64,000 nucleotides of DNA from Synechococcus sp. SynAce01 (GTDB taxonomy: Bacteria; Cyanobacteriota; Cyanobacteriia; PCC-6307; Cyanobiaceae): positions 620,001 to 684,000 of the forward strand of contig NZ_CP018091.1 in the NCBI RefSeq assembly GCF_001885215.1, written 5' to 3'. The notes under the pieces were generated by a model. It was not told where the DNA came from. It ran no database searches and worked only from the letters and a program-made list of their open reading frames with translations. Positions 45,118 through 53,700 of the stretch are shown in pieces; position 1 is the stretch's first letter, and each line of letters begins with the position of its first letter. The translations under genes were made by a program, and so were the position numbers.

Positions 45118-45956
45118 GCACATCCGCGGTGGGCAAATCAAGGGCAGCGAACGTTCTGCTGCTGGTTGTGTTGCTGGCCCTGGCGCTGCTGGTGCTGGTG
45201 CCCCTGTTCTGGTTGGTGAGCACCTCGCTGAAGGGACCAGCGGAGAACATCTTCACCACCCCGCCGGCCCTGTTGCCCGAGCAGCCCAGCCTCGACGCCT
45301 ACCGGCGCCTGTTCGCCGACCACCCCATGGGGCTCTACCTGTTCAACAGCACGGTGGTGAGCCTGCTGGCGGTGGTCGGCAACCTGCTGTTCTGCTCGCT
45401 GGCGGCCTACCCGCTGGCGCGGATGCGCTTCGCCGGCCGCGGCCCGGTGCTGGCCCTGGTGGTGGCCACCATCCTGATTCCCTTCCAGGTGGTGATGATT
45501 CCGCTGTATCTGTTGATGGTGCAGCTGGGCCTGCGCAACACCCTCTGGGCCCTGATCATTCCCCAGGCGGCCACAGCCTTCGGCATCTTTCTGTTGCGCC
45601 AGAGTTTCATCGGCGTTCCGGTGGAGCTCGAAGAGGCTGCCCGCATCGATGGCTGCACGCCGGCGGGAGAATGGTGGAACGTGATGATCCCTGCCGCCCG
45701 CGCTGACCTGATCACCCTGGCGATGTTCGTGTTCATCGGCACCTGGAGTGATTTCCTCTGGCCGCTGGTGATCCTCGACGATCCCGGTTTCTACACCTTG
45801 CCCCTGGGCCTGCAGCAGCTGGCCAGCAGCTTCTCGCTCGACTGGCGGATCGTGGCCGCCGGTTCGGTGGTTTCGATCCTGCCGGTGCTGCTGCTGTTCG
45901 TGCTGCTGCAGCGCTACATCCTGCCCAGTGCCAGCGGCGATGCGGTCAAGGGTTGA
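45114..45956 (+). CDS. Carbohydrate ABC transporter permease (MalG/UgpE/GgtD family)
   Basis: The 280-residue protein has six membrane segments and the sugar-permease EAA loop [20 protein letters not shown], then [20 protein letters not shown]. The [17 protein letters not shown] start is also typical. It begins at a TTG overlapping the leuA stop (TTGAG), so it is likely co-transcribed with leuA. No partner permease, binding protein or ATPase is adjacent. Substrate (glucosylglycerol, sucrose, trehalose or other) unknown. Confidence 0.9.
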   Translation: MSTSAVGKSRAANVLLLVVLLALALLVLVPLFWLVSTSLKGPAENIFTTPPALLPEQPSLDAYRRLFADHPMGLYLFNSTVVSLLAVVGNLLFCSLAAYPLARMRFAGRGPVLALVVATILIPFQVVMIPLYLLMVQLGLRNTLWALIIPQAATAFGIFLLRQSFIGVPVELEEAARIDGCTPAGEWWNVMIPAARADLITLAMFVFIGTWSDFLWPLVILDDPGFYTLPLGLQQLASSFSLDWRIVAAGSVVSILPVLLLFVLLQRYILPSASGDAVKG

Positions 45957-46015
45957 TCCCATCGGATCCTGTTTGCTCACCTTTCAACCCCTGGGATCCC
46001 CTGGCCGTGAGCCCA

Positions 46016-46032
46016 ACCCTGCTCTGTAGGGT
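46016..46032. promoter_or_regulatory. Inverted repeat upstream of sbtA
   Basis: ACCCT-N7-AGGGT lies 38 bases before the sbtA ATG. It could be an operator half-site pair, but it does not match the LysR (CcmR/CmpR) motifs I know for carbon genes. Low weight. Confidence 0.2.
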
Positions 46033-46069
46033 CGACATTCCTACCCGCTGATTCAGAGCCAGGCACCCC

Positions 46070-47092
46070 ATGGACACCAGCCTGGTGCTGCAGAACCTGC
46101 TCTCACCGCCGGTTCTGTTTTTTGCCCTCGGCGTGGTTGCGGTGCTGGTGGGCTCGGATCTGGAGATTCCGGCCCCGCTGCCCAAGCTCTTTTCCCTTTA
46201 CCTGCTGCTGGCGATCGGCTTCAGGGGTGGCGTGGAGCTGCAGCAAAGCGGCCTTGGCTTCCAGGTGGTGGTGACGGTCTTGGCGGCGATGGTGATGTCG
46301 GTGCTGGTGCCGATCTACTGCTTTTTTGTGCTCAGGCAGGGGCTCGACCGCTTCAATGCCGCGGCGATCGCCGCCACCTACGGATCGATCAGTGCCGTCA
46401 CCTTCATCACGGCGGAGAGCTTTCTCGATGTCACCGGCACCCCCCACGACGGCTTCATGGTGGCCGCCCTCGCCCTGATGGAATCGCCGGCGATCATCGT
46501 TGGCCTGCTGCTGGTGAAACTCTCCGGCGGCCGGCCGCGCAGCGATCCAGGCCGTGGGGCTGGGGAGGCAAGCGGGCGTGAGGAGATCCACTGGCGCAGC
46601 CTGCTGCATGAAGCCTTCTTGAACAGTTCGGTGCTGCTGCTGGTCGGCAGCCTGCTGATCGGCCTGCTGGTGGCCGCCTTCAGCCCCGGAGGGATCGAGA
46701 AGATGGCTCCCTTCACCGACAAGCTCTTCTACGGCGTCCTGAGTTTCTTTCTGCTCGACATGGGCCTGGTGGCCGCCCAGCGGCTGGGAGATCTGCGCCG
46801 GGCCGGCGCCTTCTTAATTGGCTTTGCGCTGCTGATGCCCCTGGTCAATGCCGTCGTCGGGCTTGGCGTTTCCTTGTTGCTCTCCCTGCCGCAGGGGGAC
46901 ACGCTGCTGTTCATGGTGCTCTGCGCCAGCGCCTCCTACATCGCCGTTCCAGCGGCCATGCGCCTGACCGTGCCGGAGGCCAACCCGAGCCTCTACATCT
47001 CAACGGCGCTGGGGGTCACCTTCCCGTTCAACATCATTGTGGGGATTCCGCTTTACATGGCCTTGATCCAACAGGTGATCCCCCCAGGTTGA
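46070..47092 (+). CDS. sbtA: Sodium-dependent bicarbonate transporter SbtA
   Basis: High-affinity Na+/HCO3- symporter of the CO2-concentrating mechanism. The 340-residue protein shows two inverted five-helix halves. LLLAIGFRGGVELQQSG, AAIAATYGSISAVTFITAES and FMVAALALMESPAIIVGLLL are characteristic, as are LGVTFPFNIIVGIPLYMAL at the end and VLCASASYIAVPAAMRL. The central cytoplasmic loop (SGGRPRSDPGRGAGEASGRE) is moderate. The usual partner gene sbtB is expected downstream; only a 45-codon ORF is found. Confidence 0.96.
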   Translation: MDTSLVLQNLLSPPVLFFALGVVAVLVGSDLEIPAPLPKLFSLYLLLAIGFRGGVELQQSGLGFQVVVTVLAAMVMSVLVPIYCFFVLRQGLDRFNAAAIAATYGSISAVTFITAESFLDVTGTPHDGFMVAALALMESPAIIVGLLLVKLSGGRPRSDPGRGAGEASGREEIHWRSLLHEAFLNSSVLLLVGSLLIGLLVAAFSPGGIEKMAPFTDKLFYGVLSFFLLDMGLVAAQRLGDLRRAGAFLIGFALLMPLVNAVVGLGVSLLLSLPQGDTLLFMVLCASASYIAVPAAMRLTVPEANPSLYISTALGVTFPFNIIVGIPLYMALIQQVIPPG

Positions 47093-47098
47093 ACGCCG

Positions 47099-47236
47099 AT
47101 GCCACGCCTCGATCTGATCATCCATGAGCGGGAACACCGGCGGATGTTGATCGTGCTGCTAAGGATCGAGCTGGTGCCGATCACAGCGGTGCAGGGGCTT
47201 GCGGCCAAGGCACACGGTTGTGGCGAACCGTTCTGA
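47099..47236 (+). CDS. 45-residue ORF after sbtA, possible truncated PII-like partner
   Basis: Reads MPRLDLIIHEREHRRMLIVL, then a tail ending AKAHGCGEPF. It starts 6 bases after the sbtA stop and its stop overlaps the next ATG as TGATG, so it is positioned like a translated gene. The first ~20 residues look like the beta1-alpha1 start of PII-like proteins of the kind coded near bicarbonate transporters; the rest does not continue that fold. It may be a remnant of a PII-like regulator or a small protein in its own right. Confidence 0.45.
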   Translation: MPRLDLIIHEREHRRMLIVLLRIELVPITAVQGLAAKAHGCGEPF

Positions 47237-47877
47237 TGGCTACGGATCCCGCCCTCGCCGCTTTCGGCTCCAGCTTCACCGCCATCACCCTGGCGGAGCT
47301 GGGCGACAAGACCTTCTTCGTGGCCATGCTGCTGGCGGCCCGCCACCGCGGGCGCTGGGTGTTCATCGGGGCCTTCAGCGCCCTGGCCGCCGTCACCTTG
47401 ATTTCGCTGGCTCTGGGCTATGGCCTGCGCGAACTGCTGCCGCCGGCCCTGGTTCCCTGGCTGGCGGCGCTGTTGTTCGCGGGGTTCGGCCTCAAACTCC
47501 TGGTCGATGCCCAGACGATGGGAGAGGGGGCCGCTGAGCAGGAAGCCAAGGAGGCCGAGGAGCTGGTGAACAGGGCCGAAGACCGCCAGATCGGATTGGG
47601 CAGCTGGGCAGTGATCCGCGAGAGCTTCGTGCTGGTGTTCCTCGCCGAGCTGGGGGATCGCACCCAGTTCGCCACCATCGCCCTGGCCACCGCACCGGCC
47701 TTCAGCTTCGCCGGCCTGCTGGCCGGCACCCTGGCCGGCCATGGGCTGGTGACGGGGCTGGCGGTGGGCGCCGGCAAGTGGATCGGCCGGCGGATTCAGG
47801 AGCGGCTGCTCTTTCGCCTCAGCGGTGGCCTGTTTCTCTGCTTCGCCCTCATTGCCATCCGGCAGGCCCTGGCTTGA
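47236..47877 (+). CDS. TMEM165/GDT1 (UPF0016) family cation transporter
   Basis: Manganese/calcium exporter family (Mnx/Hax in cyanobacteria, PAM71 in plants). The 213-residue protein contains two copies of the family motif, ITLAELGDKTFFVAMLLAAR and LVFLAELGDRTQFATIALAT, each with acidic and Asp residues in a helix, and six membrane spans split by a charged loop (AAEQEAKEAEELVNRAEDRQ). ATG 47236 overlaps the preceding stop. Mn2+ export from the cytoplasm or into the thylakoid lumen is inferred. Confidence 0.9.
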   Translation: MATDPALAAFGSSFTAITLAELGDKTFFVAMLLAARHRGRWVFIGAFSALAAVTLISLALGYGLRELLPPALVPWLAALLFAGFGLKLLVDAQTMGEGAAEQEAKEAEELVNRAEDRQIGLGSWAVIRESFVLVFLAELGDRTQFATIALATAPAFSFAGLLAGTLAGHGLVTGLAVGAGKWIGRRIQERLLFRLSGGLFLCFALIAIRQALA

Positions 47878-47886
47878 TTTCTGGCT

Positions 47887-48327
47887 TCAGCCCGGGGCGT
47901 AGTGGGAGCAGCGCTCGCAGGGCCCTTCCGGCAGGACAGCGCAGCGCAGCAGGGGGGTGCGGGCATTGAAGCGGCAACTGGGATCGCCGATCACCCAGTG
48001 CTGATTCCACCAGCGAGAATCCTCCGGCTGGCGCTGCACCTTCACCTTCAGGGCCACCGAGGCCAGTTCATAGCGACCATTGCATAGCCGGTAACGGTGG
48101 TGGCGCTGCAGCACCAGGAAGCTGCGTGCCCCGACCTGAAACCACAGGCCCGGCTGGGGCAGCTCCCCGAGCTCACCAACCTCGAAGTGCTCCAACAGCT
48201 GGCCGCTGCCGGCCTGGAGCAGGTCAACGCGCAGGGGGCTCAGGGGGTCACCTCCGCCGCCACCTCTGGATTGCGCCTGGAGAAGCCCCAGAGGAACAGG
48301 GAAGCCACCAGCAGCATCAACACCCAC
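47887..48327 (-). CDS. DUF6464 family protein
   Basis: Cyanobacterial family with conserved cysteines and no known function. The C-terminal half carries the recognisable parts: LVLQRHHRYRLCNGRYELAS, NQHWVIGDPSCRFNARTPLL and RCAVLPEGPCERCSHYAPG, with four cysteines that could bind metal. The start is a problem: the only standard start upstream in frame is GTG 48327, well inside the TerC gene, and the resulting first ~30 residues look unlike a protein. A CTG start nearer 48240 is possible. Confidence 0.7.
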   Translation of the reverse strand: MGVDAAGGFPVPLGLLQAQSRGGGGGDPLSPLRVDLLQAGSGQLLEHFEVGELGELPQPGLWFQVGARSFLVLQRHHRYRLCNGRYELASVALKVKVQRQPEDSRWWNQHWVIGDPSCRFNARTPLLRCAVLPEGPCERCSHYAPG

Positions 48328-49013
48328 TCCGGCATCTCGAACTGGGGCAGCGCCAGACGCAGTAGCAGCCGCAGTCCGACAAGGCCCACCGCCAGGTAGC
48401 CGGCCCGCTCCAGATGGGCATACACCTCCAGCCAGCGGATGAACAATTCAGCGGTGAGCCGCAGGGCAATCACGCCGATCAAGCCACCCAGCATCACCAG
48501 CCAGAGGCGATCGGTGACCGCCACGGCGGCAGCCACGCTGTCGAGTGAAAAGGCCAGGTCGGTGACAGCCAGGGTCAGCACCACACTCCCCAGGCCATTG
48601 GCCGGCCCTGGGGGCTCCGGGTTCGTCTGTGGCTCGCCGATCTGCGCGGCGCTGTCCTGCGGAGATCTGTCCTGCGGAGAGCTGGCCGGGCTCGAGCCCA
48701 GCAGGTTGGAGCCAGCCAGCCAGAGCAGGTAGGCCGCCGCCGCCAGCTGCAAGGGCCAGAGGTTGAGCACCCAGCGGGCTGCCACGATCAGACCCATGCG
48801 AAACACCAGGGCCAGCAACAGGCCCAGGTTGAGCGCCTGACGCTGGCTCAGGGGGTCAGGCAGTCGCCGGGAGATTGCCGCCAGGGCGATGGCATTGTCG
48901 GCAGAAAGGACGGCCTCAAGGGCGACCAACAAGGGCAGCAGCAGCAGCACTTCGCTCCACTGATCCGCATGTTGCAACAGGGGCGTCAGCGATTCGATCG
49001 ACTCCGCTTCCAT
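48240..49013 (-). CDS. TerC family integral membrane protein
   Basis: About 257 residues with seven or more membrane segments. LLPLLVALEAVLSADNAIAL is the TerC signature (EAVLSADNAxAL with Asp and Asn in a helix) and LTLAVTDLAFSLDSVAAAVA is its second-half counterpart. The loop between (SSPASSPQDRSPQDSAAQIG) is low complexity. Family members export or sort metal ions, or in plants help thylakoid protein insertion (Alb3 interaction). ATG 49013 is used; a GTG at 49058 is possible. Confidence 0.88.
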   Translation of the reverse strand: MEAESIESLTPLLQHADQWSEVLLLLPLLVALEAVLSADNAIALAAISRRLPDPLSQRQALNLGLLLALVFRMGLIVAARWVLNLWPLQLAAAAYLLWLAGSNLLGSSPASSPQDRSPQDSAAQIGEPQTNPEPPGPANGLGSVVLTLAVTDLAFSLDSVAAAVAVTDRLWLVMLGGLIGVIALRLTAELFIRWLEVYAHLERAGYLAVGLVGLRLLLRLALPQFEMPEWVLMLLVASLFLWGFSRRNPEVAAEVTP

Positions 49014-49076
49014 GAACGATCCAGTGGTGCGCGTAGCCAGCCACTCTAGAAAATCCACAACGCCTTCTCAGCCCCC

Positions 49077-49793
49077 ATGCAGTTGCAGTCCCAGCTGGTC
49101 CATGCCGAGCCAGGCCCCCGGGTGGTGCTGGTGTCCGCCTGGCAGCAGGGCGCCTGCCTGGGCAGTGCCGTCGGCGAGGGAAGCAGCGCCGAGGCGGCCG
49201 AAGACCGGGCGATCGATCGCCTCCTGAGTCGGCTGAGCCCCGATGCGGAGGTCCCCATAGCCACCGAAGGAGCCACTGCCGCCACAGCCCGACCTCCGGC
49301 TCCCCGACAGGCCCCGTTGCTCAGCGTCAGCCCCGAGCCTGCCGTCAAAGAACCATCCAGCCCGTCGGCCCCTGAGGCCGAACCGCCCACTGATCCCGAG
49401 GATTGGAGCGACGAGTTGACGGAGGTGGAGCTGCAGCTGAAGCGGCTGGGCTGGGGCCGCGAGCAGGAGGCGACCTACCTGGCGCGGGCCTTCGGCCATC
49501 CCAGCCGCAGCCGTCTGATCCGCTATGCCGACCTGCTCGCCTATCGCAACGCCCTGCGCCAGCTGGCTGAGGGCAGCGATCCAGCCCTGGTGCCCCCACC
49601 CCTGCGGCGGCCGGAACTGCTCGGCCAGTGCGATCAGCTGCTCGGCCAGCTGCGGTGGGGAGCCAGCCAGGGCCGGGAGTTCCTGGAGAAGCACTTCGCC
49701 TTAGCCAGCCGCCAGCAACTCAGCGACGAACAGCTGCTGCAGTTCAACATGCTGCTGGAGGGGGTGTTGATCGGTGAACTCCCAGTTCTTTGA
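49077..49793 (+). CDS. Conserved-looking hypothetical protein
   Basis: I do not recognise it. The 238 residues fall into an N-terminal ~50-residue alpha/beta piece (RVVLVSAWQQGACLGSAVGE, EAAEDRAIDRLLSRL) resembling small dsRBD-like folds, a Pro/Ala-rich linker (about 60-108), and a helical C-terminal domain. That domain includes WSDELTEVELQLKRLGWGRE, AFGHPSRSRLIRYADLLAYR and LLGQLRWGASQGREFLEKHF. No membrane span. It is convergent with the HExxH protein gene. Confidence 0.7.
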   Translation: MQLQSQLVHAEPGPRVVLVSAWQQGACLGSAVGEGSSAEAAEDRAIDRLLSRLSPDAEVPIATEGATAATARPPAPRQAPLLSVSPEPAVKEPSSPSAPEAEPPTDPEDWSDELTEVELQLKRLGWGREQEATYLARAFGHPSRSRLIRYADLLAYRNALRQLAEGSDPALVPPPLRRPELLGQCDQLLGQLRWGASQGREFLEKHFALASRQQLSDEQLLQFNMLLEGVLIGELPVL

Positions 49794-49794
49794 G

Positions 49795-49820
49795 TGCCGT
49801 TCAGCTGACTGCCGTTCAGC
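49795..49820. repeat. 11-bp direct repeat between convergent genes
   Basis: tgccgttcagc occurs at 49795-49805 and 49810-49820, across the short gap between the plus-strand gene ending at 49793 and the minus-strand gene ending at 49816. Function unknown. Confidence 0.5.
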
Positions 49821-50670
49821 GCCTCTGCGGGCATTCGCTCTCCAGCAGGGAGAGGGCCAGATCGAGGCGCTGCTGGTTGGCGTAGGCCTCCCTCTCCAGG
49901 GAACGCTCCAGGGCCGAGGCTCTGGCGTAGAGCGGATCGTCGAGGTGGCGCTGTCCCTGCGGGTCGAGGTTGTTGGAGAGTCCCAACAGCCGCGGTGAGG
50001 CCGACGGCGATCCACGGCGGCAACTCTGGGCCACGTGGATCGCCTCGTGGTTGAGCACGCGGGCAAATTCCAGGCTGCCGCTCTTCACCACGGCGGGCTG
50101 GATCCGGATCGTGCGCCCCGCCGGATCCCACTCGGCCGTGGCTCCCTGCCGGATCGGCGGCCCCAGCAGCAGGCGCACACCGACACCCTCCAAGGCGGGC
50201 ACCAGGGCGGCGATCGCCTGGAGTTCCCGCTCGAACGCGGGTGGATTGAGGATCCGCTGCTTGATCTGATCGATCGTCAGCAGGGGATCATCGGCGCGGC
50301 GCAGGTAGAGGTAGCGAAAGCCGCCGCCGGCAAGGGGTACGGCCCGGGGCCGCCAGTTCTGGTCAGCCAGCTTGAGTTGCTCCAGCAGGTCAGGCAACTG
50401 GGGGGAGCCGAGCACCACGTCGCCCGGCCTGGGGGGCGCCGGCGCCCTGGCGATCCAGCCTTCACTGAGCCGCAGCGGCAACGCCTGCAAGGCCTCAAGC
50501 GGGAGGCCCGGGGCCTGGGGCAGCAGCGACCAGGCCAGGCCAGCCCCGAAAACTCCGCCCACCACCAGGACGAAACCCCGAAGGCCAGGTTTCCGGGGGC
50601 TTGGCTTCTGAAGGTTGTGATAGCTGGAGCGGGAGCGGGCCAGGGAGGCGGGGCGACGGCTGCGCACCAT
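49816..50670 (-). CDS. Membrane-anchored protein with HExxH motif
   Basis: A 284-residue protein with a basic N-terminus and one membrane anchor (GFVLVVGGVFGAGLAWSLLP), then a soluble part. The sequence RVLNHEAIHVAQSC holds an HExxH zinc-protease-like motif, followed about 50 residues later by ASALERSLEREAYANQQRLD, in which Glu could be a third ligand. The overall family is not one I can name, so peptidase activity is inferred from the motif. Its ATG faces the mfd region, whose reading frame is open across it. Confidence 0.75.
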   Translation of the reverse strand: MVRSRRPASLARSRSSYHNLQKPSPRKPGLRGFVLVVGGVFGAGLAWSLLPQAPGLPLEALQALPLRLSEGWIARAPAPPRPGDVVLGSPQLPDLLEQLKLADQNWRPRAVPLAGGGFRYLYLRRADDPLLTIDQIKQRILNPPAFERELQAIAALVPALEGVGVRLLLGPPIRQGATAEWDPAGRTIRIQPAVVKSGSLEFARVLNHEAIHVAQSCRRGSPSASPRLLGLSNNLDPQGQRHLDDPLYARASALERSLEREAYANQQRLDLALSLLESECPQRR

Positions 50671-50743
50671 GCTGCCTCGCTTCGGCACCAGCGGCGGCTG
50701 GCGCGGAACTGGCAGGATCAAATCCCTTCGCCGGCCCAGCCTG

Positions 50744-53700
50744 ATGCCCCTCACCGCCCTGGTGCGCCAGCTCGAGCAGGTGCCCCTGACCGGGGAAGTG
50801 CTGGAGCGCAGCAAGCGGCCGGATCGCCTGCGGCTGAGCGGCGCCGGCCGGCCGGGCCGGGCCCTGATCAGCAGCGCCCTGGCCCGGCTGGCTGCGGCGC
50901 CGTTGCTGGTGGTGGTGCCGACCCTGGAGGAGGCGGGCCGCTGGAGCTCCCTGCTGGAGCTGATGGGCTGGCCGACCACCGCCCTTTATCCCACCAGCGA
51001 AGGCTCGCCCTACGAACCGTTTGACCCCACCAGCGAGATCACCTGGGGCCAGCTCCAGGTGCTCAGTGAGCTGGTGGATGGCGCCGGCGCCCGCGGCTGG
51101 TGCGGCGCGATCGTGGCGACCGAGCGGGCGCTGCAACCCCACCTGCCGCCACCGGCGGCCCTGGCGGCCCAGTGCCTCAGCCTGCGCAAGGGCCAGCTGG
51201 TCGACCTCGACGCCCTGGCTGACACCCTCAGCCGGCTGGGTTACGAGCGGGTGCCAACGATCGAGCAGGAAGGCAGCTGGAGCCGCCGCGGCGACATCGT
51301 TGATGTGTTTCCGGTGAGCGCCGAGCTGCCGGTGCGCCTGGAGTTCTTCGGCGACACGCTCGAGAAACTGCGCGAGTTCGACCTGGCCAGCCAGCGCTCG
51401 CTCGATCCGATCGAGACCGTGCGTCTCACCCCCACCGGGTATGGCCCCCTGGTGGCCGATGCCCTGCGGGCCTCGATGCCCGATGGGCTCGAAGGCCTGC
51501 TCAGCCCCGAAGCCCTCGACCAGTTGCTCGAAGGCGGCACCCCCGAGGGGATGCGGCGGCTGATGGGGCTGGCCTGGGCGCAACCGGCCTCGCTGCTGGA
51601 TTACCTGCCCGCCCACACCCTGATCGCCATTGATGGGCGCAGCCACTGCCTGGCCCACGGCCAGCAATGGTTCGACCACGCCGAAGACCATCACGCTGAG
51701 GTGCCGGTGCCGCGGCTGCATCGTCCGGCCGCCGAGGCCCTGGCCGAAGCCGGGGCCTTCGCCGGTTTCGATCTCGCCGAACTGCACGAGAGCGACCGCC
51801 ATCCCAACAGCTTTGATCTGGCCGGCCGGGCCGTGCCCGCCCACCCCAACCAGTTCGGCCGGCTGGCGGCGCTGGTGAAGGGCTACCAGCAGGAGAAGGC
51901 CCGGGTCTGGCTGGTGTCAGCCCAGCCCAGCCGCGCCGTGGCCCTGCTCGAAGAGCACGACTGCATCACCCGCTTCGTGCCCAACTCCAACGACATCCCG
52001 GCGATCGAGCGCCTGATCGACCAGAACACGCCGGTGGCCCTGAAGATCAGGGGCAGCGCCGAGCTTGATGGGCTGCAGCTGCCGGCCTGGAAGCTGGTGC
52101 TGCTCACCGACCGCGAATTTTTCGGCCAGCAGAGCCTGGGGACCTCGGGCTACGTGCGGCGGCGGCGCAAGGCGGCCAGCCGCACCGTCGATCCCGGCAA
52201 GATGCAGCCCGGCGATTTCGTGGTGCACCGCAACCACGGCATCGGCCGCTTCTTGAAGCTCGAAAATCTGGCGATCAGCGGCGAATCCCGCGACTACCTG
52301 GTGGTGCAATACGCCGACGGCACCCTGCGGGTGGCGGCCGACCAGCTCGGCAGCCTCGGCCGCTACCGGGCCAGCAGCGACGCCCCACCCGATCTCAACC
52401 GCATGGGCGGGGTGGCCTGGAGCCGGGCCAAGGAACGGGCCCTCAAGACCGTGCGCAAGGTGGCGCTCGATCTCGTCAAGCTCTATGCCGAACGCCACCA
52501 GGCCCCCGGGTTCGCCTTCCCCGCCGATGGCCCCTGGCAGCTGGAGCTGGAGGATTCCTTCCCCTACGAGCCCACCCCAGACCAGTCCAAGGCGATCAGC
52601 GAGGTGAAGCGCGACATGGAGAAGCCCCAGCCGATGGACCGGCTGGTCTGCGGCGATGTGGGCTTCGGCAAAACCGAAGTGGCGATCCGGGCCCTGTTCA
52701 AGGCGGTGACAGCCGGCAAGCAGGCCGCCCTGCTCGCTCCCACCACGGTGCTGGCCCAGCAGCACTGGCGCACCTTGAGCGAACGCTTCGCCCCGTACCC
52801 AATCAAGGTGGCCCTGCTGAACCGCTTCCGCACCAGCAGCGAACGCAAGACGATCCTCGAAGGGCTCAAGGCCGGCACGGTTGATGTGGTGGTGGGCACC
52901 CACCAGCTGCTGGGCAAGGGCACCAGCTTCGAGCAACTCGGCCTGCTGGTGGTGGATGAAGAACAGCGTTTCGGTGTGCAGCAGAAAGAAAAAATCAAGG
53001 CGCTGCGCAAAGACGTGGACGTGCTCACGCTCTCGGCCACACCGATCCCGCGCACGCTCTACATGAGCCTCTCCGGGGTGCGCGAAATGAGCCTGATCAC
53101 CACGCCACCGCCGCTGCGGCGGCCGATCAAGACCCACCTCGCTGCCCGTGACGACGAGGCGGTACGCAGCGCCATCCGCCAGGAACTCGACCGCGGCGGC
53201 CAGGTGTTCTACGTGGTACCGCGGGTGGAGGGGATCGAGGAGGTGGCTGAAGCGCTGCGCCTGATGCTGCCGGGCCTGAAGCTGCTGGTGGCCCACGGCC
53301 AGATGGCGGAAGGGGAGCTGGAGAGCGCCATGGTGGCCTTCAACGCCGGTGAAGCCGATGTGATGCTCTGCACCACGATCATCGAGAGCGGCCTGGATAT
53401 TCCCCGGGTGAACACGATCCTGGTGGAAGATGCCCACAAGTTTGGCCTGGCGCAGTTGTATCAACTGCGTGGGCGGGTGGGCCGCAGCGGCGTGCAAGCC
53501 CACGCCTGGCTCTTCTATCCCGGCGATGCGGCCTTGAGTGAGGCCGCCCGGCAGCGGCTGCGGGCCATCCAGGAATTCGCCCAACTGGGCAGTGGCTACC
53601 AGCTGGCGATGCGCGACATGGAAATCCGCGGCGTCGGCAATCTGCTTGGGGTGGAGCAGAGCGGCCAGATGGAAACCATCGGCTTCGATCTCTACATGGA

